A DNA stretch of 64,000 bases from Eupeodes corollae (GCF_945859685.1 NC_079147.1:137292645-137356644), one strand, 5' to 3'. Counted from the first letter of the stretch, positions 1 through 10,365 are shown. Notes: generated by a model not told the origin, from the letters alone. Translations and numbers: made by a program.

Positions 1-149
1 CATTTCATACCTAAACTTGTACCTTTGCAAATAAAAAAAATGTATCGTAGAAATATTGTAAATTTTTGTCTTTGCTTAATAAGTGGTATTGTTCTTAGAC
101 GTGTTCTCAATTAAAACGCATGTAATTTAATGCTAGGACCAAGAATTAA

Positions 150-390
150 GCTTTATTATGTAAACAGAAGGGTTTGCCATAATGTTTTAATAATGGTTTC
201 AGGCAAATGGCCACCACGGCTAGCCCACTTTTCGACCTCTGTTTGTATCAATTGGGGCCGTTTATCAGCAATTAGATGCCGAATATTCTCTTCGAAGGTG
301 ACAATCTTCTCGGGCTTATCCGGGCTTCGCAAAACCCAACAAAAAATAATCCAACTGGGTTAAATCACACGATCTTGCAGGCCACGCCAT
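150..390 (-). pseudogene. Mariner-like transposase C-terminal fragment
   Basis: On the minus strand the frame reads WPARSCDLTQLDYFLLGFAKP near position 385. This is the region of the third catalytic aspartate of mariner-type (DD34D) transposases, whose usual form is CDLTPLDYFLWGY. After one stop it continues as IVTFEENIRHLIADKRP and ends with GGHLPETIIKTLWQT. The N-terminal two thirds, including the helix-turn-helix and the first two aspartates, are absent, so this is a dead 3' fragment. Its last residues match the fragment at 8505-8790, so both come from one family. That family is related to, but different from, the deletion derivatives at 10500 and 54147. No terminal inverted repeat could be placed. 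Confidence 0.7.
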
Positions 391-440
391 AAGCTCACCA
401 CCATAATTTGGTAAAAAATTTGCAAAAACGTTGTTCAGGA

Positions 441-1174
441 GCAAGATTACTCAATATGGGACGGCATATAAAACTTAGCATAAATCAAGTGACAGCTGTC
501 AAAAACACGAACTACGAAAAAAGTATTGGGCAAGTTCAGTCGACATAAGGGATTTAAACTTAAGGCAAGTTTTTATTATCTGATTGGCCAACTGTCGAAA
601 AATTTCCTTCCAACTAAGGCAACTTTATTAGAAAGTTGACTGGCAAGTAAGTCAAGAAAAACCTTCCTTACTTCAAGTTAAGTTTATTTATGTCTAAATA
701 ATTGTTTAACATGATCAACCGTCATTTTGACATAAAAAAAACATGATTTTTTATTCAACTGAAAGCTAAAAGTTTTTACTCTTTGATTTATTTATGTTCT
801 GCACAATTTCTGCATATTTAAGTTGTGTTGTTAAATTGGAGAAGAAATAAGTAATATTTCTTTACAATACAAAATACAAATCGTGACGGACTTGTAGAGT
901 ACCTGAGAAATCTTTTGTAGACAATAATATTTTTGGTAGTTTTTGTACGATGAAATGAAGGTTATAGTGAAGTTAAGATCTGAGTATAAAATAAAAATAA
1001 AATTAGGTGGCGCAACAGTCCATGAAGATACAGGGCCTAGTGACTTACAACTCTCAACCATTCCTGTGTGCGAGATGGAAGGAACCTACAGTTTATATGC
1101 CGAAACCGAACAGCTAATTTTGAGAAAGTACTTTTTATATCAAGAATTACTTTTAGAGGATTTGTCAATTGATC
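441..1174. other. Unassigned AT-rich DNA
   Basis: No convincing coding region, RNA or repeat was recognised. The open frames at 831-1061 (minus) and 943-1446 (plus) have no domain signal. The second runs into the antisense of the Jockey-like fragment that begins near 1175. Confidence 0.5.
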
Positions 1175-1885
1175 ATTTTTTTGTGCTACCATGTATATTC
1201 TACTTAAAACTAAACCCTAAAACAATAAAACAAGAATACCGGCCAAGGCTTAAAACCCCATCGCGACTACCCACTATCAAGTGCCGATTGAAGCTATACC
1301 AAAACTGGTTCTCCTGCTTCACCCTATCAGTTCGGTCCCGTTCGGACACAGCCCTACTGAGCCGAAGGAGCTCTGGTCCACCTTGTGCCATGACGTCCCG
1401 ATTGTACGGGAGTCACCTATCCACGGTTTTTCGTCTGACGTGGTAGATTAGCCAATCTATCCTGTATCAGACTGCATCTATCTAAAAAGAGGAATGCCTC
1501 TGGTGGAATGAAGCCGCTCAAGCGTGCACTCTCTAAATACTCGTCGCGTCGTTCGGATAGAACCCCCCGAAAATTAAATTGTTGGTCGAAGATATAGCTC
1601 TTGCAATGTGACCTCGAATGAGTTTTATCACGAAATTGTCAATTCTGTTGATTCGTGCCCCGTAATATAGGACCTCGTTGGAATAGTAATGCACGTAATA
1701 ACATTCGGCTGTTCGATATAAGCAAATTATCTTCACTCTGGGGTCAAGCCGACTGCTGTAAAACAGCCGTTTCGTCAGAGCGAAGGCTCCTCTGGCACTG
1801 GTCAGAGCAGCATTTATGTGTCTGTCGAAATATAAATACTGATCTAACCAGATACCGAGACAGTCCAACGCACTAACCATGAGTA
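1175..1885 (-). pseudogene. Jockey-like non-LTR retroelement, 3' fragment (copy A)
   Basis: The minus strand encodes the C-terminal region of the same retroelement found at 4641 and 27809. It begins at LGIWLDQYLYFDRHINAAL and passes through RGAFALTKRLFYSSRLDPRVK to the tail SERDRTDRVKQENQFW. The copy is severely 5' truncated: no endonuclease or reverse transcriptase catalytic core remains. Compared with the other copies it lacks 120 bp (40 codons, in frame) between RVKIIC and LYRTAE. The junction falls at a shared GCT triplet. The element stops at the A-rich start of its 3' UTR near 1175 (tggtagcacaaaaaaa on the minus strand). A later frameshift separates the last block. This is a dead remnant. 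Confidence 0.85.
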
Positions 1886-2274
1886 TGTATGTATAAATTT
1901 ATGGCGTTTAAAAGACTATCTAGTTGCCTTGGTAAAAATATATGTACCTAGTTTAAAAGTATGCAGTTTACTGTAAATGTTGTCCCTAATATTGTCTGAA
2001 CTGTCAAGTTATTAGAAAATACTGAATTGAAAATGAATTGGCAAGTATGAATTCCTGGTCCTTGGAAATAACTTAAGTGATATTTATGAAGTGTAAATCA
2101 TTTTAAAGGTTGATAAGAGCATTACAAAAAAGTTATAAGCAAAGACAATTTAGTCAAAAATAAACTTCTCGAGATTTTTTAAAACAAATGCAAAAAATGT
2201 ATTTTTTAAGCAACCCAAAAATTAAAAATTTCTCACCCAAAAAAAGAAATTAATAAAATTTGTTGACTAAATGG
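1886..2274. other. Unassigned AT-rich DNA
   Basis: No gene, terminal repeat or similarity to other parts of the window was seen. Confidence 0.5.
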
Positions 2275-2282
2275 GCTGCCAG

Positions 2283-2839
2283 TAGAGATGGCAGAGTAGA
2301 TTACGTCAGATAATCTACTCGGTAAACTACGTGTAGTTAATTGGATAAATTACACGTTTGATTTGTTTCATTTCCTACCTTAAATTTGTTACGTGTGCTA
2401 CCTTTACAAAAAACGTTAAATTTCAAAAAGAATTTAAAAAAACAACGAGTGAATAAGTAACGACTAACGATTGAAAAACACTGAAATATACATAAGAACC
2501 AAATATGTTGCGTAAATGAAATAAATCAAGGTATTCGAAGTTTTATGAAAGAAAAATGCAAATTTAATAATCATCTGTTGTCGTTCATTTTAAGAGTACC
2601 TATAGTGTATATGATATCTATCAATTTTTTGGAACGTTCTAGTTAAGCCTGTTCCGAATTTTCGAGAGTTCGTTTTTCTTTTTTTTTGCAATTTTTTCTT
2701 TTCGATGCAATTTGTCAATTTGGTGGTTGAATGGACATTTCAAACTACGTTTTGACGTCTACCGCTACGACTGCTACATTTACGTAGCAGACGTAACAAA
2801 TGTAGTAAATCAAAAAAAATCGCATTTCTGCCATCTCTG
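2283..2839. mobile_element. hAT-type MITE with 8-bp target duplication
   Basis: The left end TAGAGATGGCAGA and the right end TCTGCCATCTCTG are inverted copies with one mismatch at the outermost base. They are flanked by a perfect direct 8-bp repeat, GCTGCCAG, at 2275-2282 and 2840-2847. An 8-bp duplication and a CAGAGATGGC-type terminus are typical of the hAT superfamily. The 557-bp interior is AT-rich, carries subterminal TACGT/ACGTA motifs near both ends, and encodes no transposase. It is therefore a non-autonomous element. Confidence 0.85.
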
Positions 2840-2847
2840 GCTGCCAG

Positions 2848-3054
2848 CATTGTATTTGAATGTTTCTCTTCAAAATATCGATTGTGCTAATAAAATTGTG
2901 GGTCGGTTTACATGTGTCGGCTATATTGTGTACTCAGAAAATAAACTTTTTGCACAACTCTAAACTAAAAGGTTTTTTTTTAAGAAGTGTTAAGGATAGA
3001 CTTCCGCCAGTTCAACTTTTATCGGAATTTTGTTTAAGTTAAGCCATTGTAACT
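2848..3054. other. Unassigned spacer
   Basis: A short stretch between the hAT MITE and the dispersed repeat. Nothing was recognised. Confidence 0.4.
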
Positions 3055-4110
3055 GTCATATAGCAACAATATGGCAAGTTTTGCATTCTTAAAAAACTTT
3101 GAACTAGATATTCTAGTCAAACATGACATTATGATGGTAGGGAAGTATACAAAAGTAGGTCTCCGTTTCCGTCCGTTAGTAGGTCCAAGAAAAATTTGTT
3201 TGCTGAAAAGAAAATTCAAATTTTCTTAAAACCAAATGGCTAAGGTAATAGTTGACTATAACTTTTTTGACAGTCAAAGTGACTATCATTTTCATTCCGT
3301 CTGTGTAAGATTATTCAACTCAATTCAATTCGATTGAACAATTTTAGATTCAAATTGTCAAAATTCGTTTTTGCCTTTGTGAAATTTTAAATTGATTCTT
3401 ATAATATCATAATATCTAAATGAAAGAATCAAATTGGCTGTGTTTGAATAAAATTCTTTCTTTTCTTGATTTTTTAGAATTTCGTAAGCTTGTCGGTCAC
3501 AGGAATGTGTTTTTTAAAAGAAACAAAGTGAACTAAGAAAATTTTCCAACCGTTTGTGTAAGCGTCTGGTAGCTCTATTCGGAATTTTTTTGTGACAGCT
3601 TTTTATGTATCAATTTGACCTACGTAGATCAAATTCGATTATTTCGATTTGACAAATAAAATTTTACTTGTATTGCTCCATAATGGTACGCCCTATAGAA
3701 CCGTTATTATTTTTTTTTAATAATTATCTGCAAAAGCTCTTGGTTTCGATAATATTTGATGATCAAAAATGCATTGTAATTAATTTTTATAAAAAAAATA
3801 TTGAACATTTTTTGAAATACGATTTCTTGAAATCGCGTAATTTTTTTTAACGAAATTACAATTTTAAACTTAAAAATATTTTTTGGCTCTGATTAAAAAA
3901 TTTTACGTATAAAAAATTAGCTAAAAACAAAAACGATCTAACGATTTTCAAATAAAATTGTTGAAAATTAAATTTTAATTTTGAGAAATCAAATTACATT
4001 AAAATTTTTTAAAACAAACTTTCGTTGCTGATACCTTTTTAAATGTTTAATTCAGGAAATATTTAACAGGCACTTTGCAAACATGAGCAAGTTCTTTTTT
4101 ACACAGAAAA
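3055..4110. repeat. AT-rich dispersed repeat, copy 1
   Basis: Two blocks match the repeat at 25885-26540. The first is a TCAAACATGA-type segment near 3115. The second is a GTATTGCTC..ATGGTAC..ATAGAACCG segment near 3670. The end, GAGCAAGTTC near 4085, also occurs at 31410. Between the blocks (about 3240-3640) there is unrelated sequence, perhaps a later insertion. Non-coding; class unknown. Confidence 0.55.
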
Positions 4111-4514
4111 GAGAAAAACAGTCAAACTTCTTTATAACGAACTTTCAAAGGAACAAAAAATCGCTTCGTTATAAAGAAGTTTTATAAAAAATTCGTCATA
4201 TAGACACGTCAAGTGTTCTTTTATATTTTCAAAAAAAAGTGTCACAAAAATTTATTTTAAAGAAATGAATGTCAGTTTTGATTTTTGTTTTATTATAAAA
4301 ATCTTCCAATTTAGTAAGGTGAAAATATGCATCATCTGATGTTTTATCTCTTGTTTCGAATATTATCAAATGCAGTTCACATATCATTATCATCGTGTTT
4401 TTTCGAAGAAATTCGATTACAGCATTGTCATGTGATGAGTTGGCTTCTGTGTGAACTTTCTTCGACAAACTTTAAAATTGTGCATTCATTCTTTAAAATT
4501 GTCGACAATGTACT

Positions 4515-4640
4515 AAACGATACACCAAATTTTTCTGCAACATATTTTTTCTTTTCTCCCCTTTTAACTTTTTCAATCATCAATAACTTCTCTGATAGCG
4601 AAATAGGTAATTTTTCTACTACATATCCATGCATACACAC
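4515..4640. repeat. Left copy of a long flanking duplication
   Basis: This segment (from aaacgatacacc to gcatacacac) recurs at 6463-6634 on the other side of the Jockey-like insertion. The left copy has lost 45 bp internally and differs by a few substitutions. Confidence 0.85.
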
Positions 4641-6462
4641 AGGTTCAAGGCGGGTCATGACACAATTCATGCTGCGTCTAAACTCGTTTCTGAAATCCAA
4701 TGGAATAAATCAAAACAACAATGCACAGGTTCTGTTCTGGTTGATTTGGAAAAGGCCTTTGACACCGTATGGTTAACCTAAAACTGAGCAGGCTTGGCAT
4801 AAGCAAGCCATTGTTGTACATACTTTATGATATGATTAACGATAGAAAGTTTGTTGTCAAAAGTGGCAATGTAACTTCTACCACAACATTCTCAATTAAA
4901 AATGGTCTTCAACAGGGAGCGGTGAATTCGCCGATTCTCTTCAGCATTTACACCAGCGATCTGATAGGTAGTCTTACAAAGGCAATTGCGTACGCCGACG
5001 ATCTAATTGCGTACAGAACGGCCCGAAAGGTTGAGGTTATTAGAATTCTCTTGCAGCGTGATTTCGACAAGATTCAGCGATATTGCGACGACTGGAAACT
5101 GAAAATAAATGTCCAGAATTCAGAGACAATTCTGTTCCGGACTCCGTTGGCTAGGGCCACGAGGGATACGTGTAAGAATTGGCGCAAGATGGTAATCGTT
5201 GATCTTCACGGGCAGTCATTAGCGAGCAAAAGTGTAGTGAATTACCTCGGTATCTGGTTAGATCAGTATTTATATTTCGACATACATATAAATGCTGCTC
5301 TGACCAGGGCCAGAGGAGCCTTCGCTCTGACGAAACGGCTGTTTTTTAGCAGTCGGCTTGACCCCAGAGTGAAGGTAATTTGCTACATGGCCCTCATACG
5401 GCCAATGATCGTTTATGGTTGTCCTGTGTGGTTCAACGTTGCCCCTTCCCAGATGGAGAAGTTTCGGGTGTTCGAGCGGCAGTGTTTACGACGCTGTACC
5501 GGCTTATATCGAACAGCCGAATCTTCTTATGTGCATTATTATTCAAACGAGGTCCTATTCAACGGGGCTCGAATCAACAGAATTGGCGTTCTATCCGAAC
5601 AACGAGTATTTTGAGAGTGCACGCTTGAGCGGCTTCATTCCCCCAGAGGCATTCCTCTTTTTAGATAGATGCGGTCTGATACAGGATAGATTGGCAGTTC
5701 CGTTAATCTACCACGTCAGACGAAGAACCGTGGATAGGCGACTCCTGTACAATCGGGACGTCATGGCACAAGGCGGAGCAGAGCTCCTTCGGTTCAGTAG
5801 GGCTGTGTCCGAACGGGACCGAACTGATAGAGTGAAGCAGGAGAACCAGTTTTGGTGGCTTCAATCGGCACTTGATATTGGGTAGTCGGGATGGGGTTTT
5901 AAGCCTTGGCCGGCTTACATATTTGTTTTATAGTTTTAGGGTTTAGTTTTAAGTAGAATAGGCATGGTGGCACAAAAAAAAAATACAAAAATAAAAAAAA
6001 AAAATAAAAAAAAAACATTAACAAAAAGCATTAAAAAAAAATAAATAATTATTAAAAAATAAAAAAAGACAACAAAATATGAAAAACAAAAAGGTTAGAT
6101 AGTTAGATTTGCTGCTGTGGTTGTTCTAGTTTTAAATAGTTTATAGGTAGAATAGGTAGTCTAAGCTAGCTTTAAGTTTTATTTAAGGACCTAATTGTAA
6201 GTAGTTTGTAAGTAAATATAAAAAGGATACTGATATTAGTTTTTTAAATTTTCTAATGAATACAAAAATAAATGAAATTGAATTGAAGTTAAAATAGATC
6301 TTAGGGCCGAAAGACATTAGTATTAGGTATCATTGTTTAACTTAGAGTGTCCGTATGGGACCATTAAGTTAGTTGTAAGTTATGGATAATTAGGCTAGTT
6401 TTATGAATTTTTGTCTACTCTAGGTTTAAGATTGAATTAATAAAAATGAATTAAAAAAAAAA
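4641..6462 (+). pseudogene. Jockey-like non-LTR retroelement, 5'-truncated (copy B)
   Basis: Begins abruptly inside the RT domain (FKAGHDTIHAASKL region) and runs to an A-rich tail ending at 6462. Recognisable in order: an RT finger/palm segment; the catalytic YADD box intact at about 4990-5005 (AIAYADDLIAYR); the FRTPLARATR segment; and the thumb/C-terminal region LIRPMIVYGCPVWFNVAPSQ. Compared with copy C, a 10-bp deletion near 4774 shifts the frame. A deletion of about 90 bp after ARINRIG (near 5585) removes the next 30 or so residues and shifts it again. The coding part ends at a TAG near 5883. The 3' UTR of about 570 bp contains two A-rich tracts before the terminal poly-A. It cannot encode a working protein. 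Confidence 0.85.
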
Positions 6463-6634
6463 AAACGATACACCAAATTTTTCTGCAACATATTTTTTCT
6501 TTTCTCCCCTTTTAACTTTTTCAATCATCAATAACTTCTCTGATAGCGAAATAGCTTTTGCAAAAATTCTCGACTTAAACAATTCACCTGTTGATACGCG
6601 TAATTTTTCTACTACACATCCATGCATATACACA
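6463..6634. repeat. Right copy of a long flanking duplication
   Basis: Matches 4515-4640, with 45 extra internal bases (ending ttgatacgcg). It lies directly after the retroelement poly-A tail, as a target-site duplication would, but is exceptionally long for one. Confidence 0.85.
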
Positions 6635-6751
6635 TTCACTTTAAGAAAATTCTTCTCAAAACGGGTAGTTCCGTTTTAAAATGAGGAATACAAATCGTAG
6701 TAACCTTTGTTTTAAAATTTTAAAATTAACGTGTGTTTGAACAAAAATAGT

Positions 6752-7105
6752 TTCGCCACACACTACACAAACATGTTTGAGAGATATTAGTTGCTTGGTA
6801 CAAAAAACATCTATTTTTGGACACTATAATTTATTAAATAAATTGAAAAACTCGTCCAGCGTTGACTTTAACAATTTTCATGGTAACTTTATGAAAATTG
6901 GCATCGGTTTGAGCAAAATTCAATACACACCACACAAACATGTTTGTGCAGGCATGGAAAATTCAAATTTTTTTGATTTTGTTCAAACCGTTTGCGCAAA
7001 CACGCATCATCGCTACGCACGACTCAAACAGTTCGCACAAACATTTTTACAACAAAATACATTCGTTTGCTCAAACAGTTTGTGTAGTGTATGGGCCCTA
7101 TTACT
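6752..7105. repeat. Possible MITE with ACACTACACAAAC ends
   Basis: The left end GCCACACACTACACAAAC and the inverse of the right end (GTTTGTGTAGTGTATGGGCC) pair imperfectly. The interior is rich in ACAAACATGTTTG-type palindromes. Similar ends appear near 44148 and 45665. Probably a non-autonomous element nested in the Tigger-like element. Family unknown. Confidence 0.4.
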
Positions 7106-7556
7106 TTCGGGACACAAAATAAGTTCCTTATAAAGAGAATTTCGCTATAAAGAATTTTGTTATAAAGAACCTAATTCGTATGAGATATTTCTTAAGGGGA
7201 AGGGGAACAAAATGAAATTCTCTATTACGATTACGTTATAAAGAACTTCGTTATAAAGAAGTTTGACTGAAATGAGGAAGTTAACTTTTGTGCTACCACA
7301 TATTTGTTTATAAATCTAACTGACTACTGTATACTTTGTAAAAAAAAAAAAAACAAGCAAAAGAATGGAATAGAGCATAAACAAGTTCGAATTTAATTTT
7401 AAATTGAGTGATTAAACAATGCATTCCGTTGAAAAGCTAAAACTAATTAAATCACAATTCAATATTTTGCATTTTGTTGATAAAGTTAAAATTTTAAATC
7501 GTAAAAGCTTTTGGAGAAAATGACAAAAAGCTGCTGTGGCAACAATTAGAAAAGAG

Positions 7557-7630
7557 GGCGCCGTGGCTTAGTTGGTTAAAGCGCCTGTCTAGTAAACAGG
7601 AGATCGTGAGTTCGAATCTCGCCGGGGCCT
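7557..7630 (+). tRNA. tRNA-Thr: tRNA-Thr (anticodon AGT)
   Basis: The 74-nt sequence folds as a tRNA. The anticodon stem CCTGT/ACAGG encloses the loop CTAGTAA, with anticodon AGT at 7591-7593. The T arm is GTGAG-TTCGAAT-CTCGC with one G-T wobble. The seven-base acceptor stem GGCGCCG/CGGGGCC has a single G-G mismatch at the fourth pair, followed by discriminator T. The internal pol III promoter is present: A box TGGCTTAGTTGG and B box GGTTCGAAT-like (AGTTCGAATC). The sequence is nearly the standard dipteran tRNA-Thr(AGT). No intron; CCA is not encoded, as expected in eukaryotes. The mismatch leaves some doubt about whether it is fully functional. It is the only likely functional gene in the window. 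Confidence 0.93.
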
Positions 7631-7654
7631 AAGGTTAGAAAATTAAACCTTAAC

Positions 7655-7660
7655 TTTTTT
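7655..7660 (+). terminator. RNA polymerase III T-run terminator
   Basis: A run of six T residues 24 bp downstream of the tRNA. It is the first T-run of four or more after the gene, and of normal length for pol III termination. Confidence 0.75.
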
Positions 7661-8500
7661 ATTTTAAAATTTGGCTGTAAAGAACATTGGTCGACAAAGT
7701 TAAGTTTGTTTGTCAGTTCCACAGCAAAAGAACACTTTTTTCACAGAATTAAGTTATTCTGAATTGGCTTTATAATTTTTCTATCACATCACGTTTTTAA
7801 AATATGCCTCATTAAAAACGATTAAACTATAGATTCTTTGTAAATTCCTATATAGTTATGAGTGTGATGCATTTTACTCTTTTGAAGTATTGAGAAACCT
7901 TAAATTTAATGCTTTAGGTAATGGTTTGGAAAGATACACTGCGTAGTTAATTTTAAGTGATGATACCCGTTTTAAACATAATTTTTATATTCCTTCAACT
8001 AATTTAAAAAACTTGATGTTAAGACGACTAACTCTTCAAAAAAAAAATGACTTTCAAACTGTTTTGGTATGATTTCAATTTGATAAGAGGAAAACGTTTA
8101 AAAACTATATAGTAGTTTCACTGAAAGGAAACCTTGACTTTCTCAAATGATAACATTTTAAACTGCCTTACGCAAAAAACCGCAGCTAGCTGTCATATGC
8201 GTCAACACTGTTGATTGGTGTGATCTATGGGACTATTCTAATCCCACCTGAAGTGATTTCGAAAAGTATTCAAAATTATGAAATCGATCGAATGATAGAA
8301 TTCTGAAAATAATTTCACTTAATTTTCAATTCAGATATTGATTTCATTTCACCCGTTGAAACTTTAGTTTCAAAACATTTTTTTTTCTTATTTCAAAAAG
8401 TAATATCTCAAAAACCACTCAGATTTGAATAAAGCTATCAGAACGCATTGCTGAAATGTAATTTGGTTGACAGGAACAATAGCTTGTTTATTACCAAAAT
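7661..8500. other. Unassigned AT-rich DNA
   Basis: No coding, RNA or terminal-repeat signal was recognised between the tRNA and the mariner fragment. Confidence 0.5.
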
Positions 8501-8504
8501 AATG

Positions 8505-8790
8505 GTTAGGTCGCGCTACATGGCATATAGCTACAGAAACGATCAATATATTGAAGGAAACTTTTGGTAAGCACTTTACCTATGCAGATAAGTCCGAGAC
8601 GATTGATGTCTTGGAAGAGAATGTGTGTGCACTATTGCTAACATATACGGCCCAATTGCTACGCACAATGGGAATCGTGGCTGGGATTTATTCGAACCAG
8701 ACGCGGTGGCCACTTGCCCGAAATCATTTTCAAAATCTATTGGCAAACCCTTATTTTTATAATTAAGCTTAATTCTTAGACATAGCATTA
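8505..8790 (+). pseudogene. Mariner-like transposase fragment
   Basis: The frame reads ATWHIATETINILKETFGKHF, the region after the second catalytic aspartate (usual form DGATCHTA..). It then jumps to TYADKSETIDVLEENVCALL, the region after the third aspartate. The segment between, which holds the third catalytic residue, has therefore been deleted in frame. The remaining end, GGHLPEIIFKIYWQTLIF (read across a frameshift), matches the C-terminus of the fragment at 150-390. The first 8791-8984 bases downstream hold nothing recognisable. This is a non-functional scrap. Confidence 0.65.
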
Positions 8791-8984
8791 AATTATAAGC
8801 TTGAAACATCTAAGAACAACATGCTTTACAAAATAATAACAAGCTAAAGCACAATAACGCGGAGTTTGTAGCGATTTGTTTTAAAGGTATCTACCTAAAA
8901 CCATTTTAAAATAAATGTGAACTAACTACGCTGGCTTTGAATGACACTCCCAATATGACATTTCGAAATTGGCGCTTCGTGTCG

Positions 8985-10365
8985 TTAGCAGTTGTGTGTT
9001 CTTCATGGCTGGAAAAACCACTGTGTAAGCTTTTTCATCTGTCCTACTCCTCAGGTCTCGTTCCGAGCGGATGGAAAACCGCATTTGTCCAGCCTATTCC
9101 CAAAAAAGGCGAATCTTCCTCACCGTCTAATTATCGACCGATTGCACTTACGTCCCTTCTTTCCAAGGTCATGGAAACGCTGATTAATTATCAGCTCAAG
9201 AAATATCTTGAAGAACGGAAGCTTCTTAATGACCGACAGTATGGCTTTCGTAGCAATAGGTCCACTGGTGATCTCATGGTTCATCTCACCGAACAGTGGA
9301 ACAAATCTTTACATAGTTTTGGAGAAAGTAAGATTATTGCACTAGATATTTCAAAAGCATTTGATAGGGTTTGGCATCAGGCTCTCTTATCGAAAATGCG
9401 TGCTTTCGGTTTGCATGAATCCCCCTTCATTGGATTAGTAATTACCTTTCGAATCGTTCAATACAAGTTGTATTGGATGGATTCAAGTCTGAAAACCACA
9501 AAATAAATGCTGGTGTGCCCCAGGGCTCTGTTCTATCTCCAACACTCTTTCTCATTTTTATTAATGATCTCCTGCCTGCAACATCTAATCCAATACATTG
9601 TTTCGCTGACGATAGTACTCTTAGCTTTTCATATTCGTTTTCAGATTCACACCCCTCTTCTTCGGATGTGGAACTGCAACGACAAAATATGATAAGCTCA
9701 TTAAATTCCGACTTAAACAGCATTGTACAATGGGGAATAAGAAACCGCGTGGAATTTAATGCTTCGAAAACGCAATGCTGTCTTGTATCGTTAAAGCGAA
9801 ATATACCCCCCCTGAGATTATCCATAAATGGCACTTGCATCGAGGAAACTGAAAATCTGGATATTCTTGGTATGTGTATCACCAACCACCTTTTGTGGAA
9901 CGATCACATACGCGATGTGGCCAAGGCGATGCAAGAAGTTTTTCTCCCCCTCTGATCTGGCTGTTATTTACAAGACTTATATACGTCCAAAGCTTGAGTA
10001 TAATTCCCATATCTGGGCTGGTGCTCCTGCAACTTACTTAAGCCTCTTGGATAGTATTGAACGTAGAGCATTTAGATTGATTGGTGATATTACCATCATA
10101 AGATCATTTACGTCACTTGAACATCGTCGAAATGTTTCTTGTCTCACCCTGTTTTACCGTTTTTTTAATGGTTTATGCTCTAGAGAAATAGCCAGCTGCA
10201 TTCCTCCCCAGTTCAACCGTAATACTCGCGCTTCTAGGAATGCTCATCAATATACCCTCGAGCCCATCTTCGGTCGTACTGTCAAGTACAGAGATTCGTT
10301 CTTTAGCCGTACTATGCGAATGTGGAATGCCTTGCCACACTCTGTCTTTCCCAGCTATTGCAATA
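8985..10365 (+). pseudogene. CR1/Jockey-superfamily non-LTR retroelement, RT region (CR1-like copy 1)
   Basis: A 5'-truncated reverse transcriptase read in three frames. Signposts are WKTAFVQPIPKKGESSS, SNYRPIALTSLLSKVME, the palm segment SKIIALDISKAFDRVWH (first catalytic aspartate), NAGVPQGSVLSPTLFLIF and FADDSTLSFSYSF (the YADD-type box as FADD). The thumb and C-terminal part (YIRPKLEYNSHIWAGAPATY) runs to RMWNALPHS. Frameshifts lie near 9500 and 9940. The 3' end is cut at about 10365, where the minus-strand RTE-like element begins. No endonuclease domain or ORF1 is present. The same family recurs at 13375 and 58806. Clade assignment rests on motif style only. Confidence 0.85.

Larger units (their letters stand above)
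4229..6639 (-). pseudogene. Tigger-like transposase with internal deletion, interrupted
   Basis: The frame starts at 6639 (MNVYMHGCVVEKLRVSTGEL). It runs into a CENP-B/Psq-type helix-turn-helix, LSEKLLMIEKVKRGEKKKYV, then breaks at the poly-A tail of the inserted retroelement. A second copy of the same exon lies on the other side (4515-4640). It continues through FGVSFSTLSTILKNECTI into a tail, TSDDAYFHLTKLEDFYNKTK, which resembles the extreme C-terminus of Tigger-family transposases. The whole DDE catalytic domain is therefore missing, and HTH and C-tail are joined. The left exon copy also lacks 45 bp (15 codons, in frame) found in the right copy. A bare DNA-binding protein of this type could in principle have bound element ends before the insertion. 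That is inference. Confidence 0.7.
4119..7269 (-). mobile_element. Tigger/pogo-like DNA transposon, split by a retroelement
   Basis: The ends are a perfect 23-bp inverted repeat, beginning CAGTCAAACTTC at 4119 and mirrored at 7247-7269. Further ATAAAGAA motifs lie just inside both ends. The terminus resembles that of the Tigger-like element ending at 24797 (CAGTCGAACTTC), and the interior carries a CENP-B-type DNA-binding frame. A Jockey-like retroelement (4641-6462) sits inside it. Without that insert and the flanking duplication the element would be about 1.2 kb, so it was already an internally deleted derivative. No TA target duplication is seen at the present ends, which may have decayed. 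Confidence 0.75.

Noticed and set aside
943..1446. 167-codon plus-strand frame
   Set aside because: Unrecognised start, and its second half is the antisense of the Jockey-like fragment, which explains the openness.
9442..9885. 147-codon minus-strand frame
   Set aside because: Antisense of CR1-like copy 1 RT.
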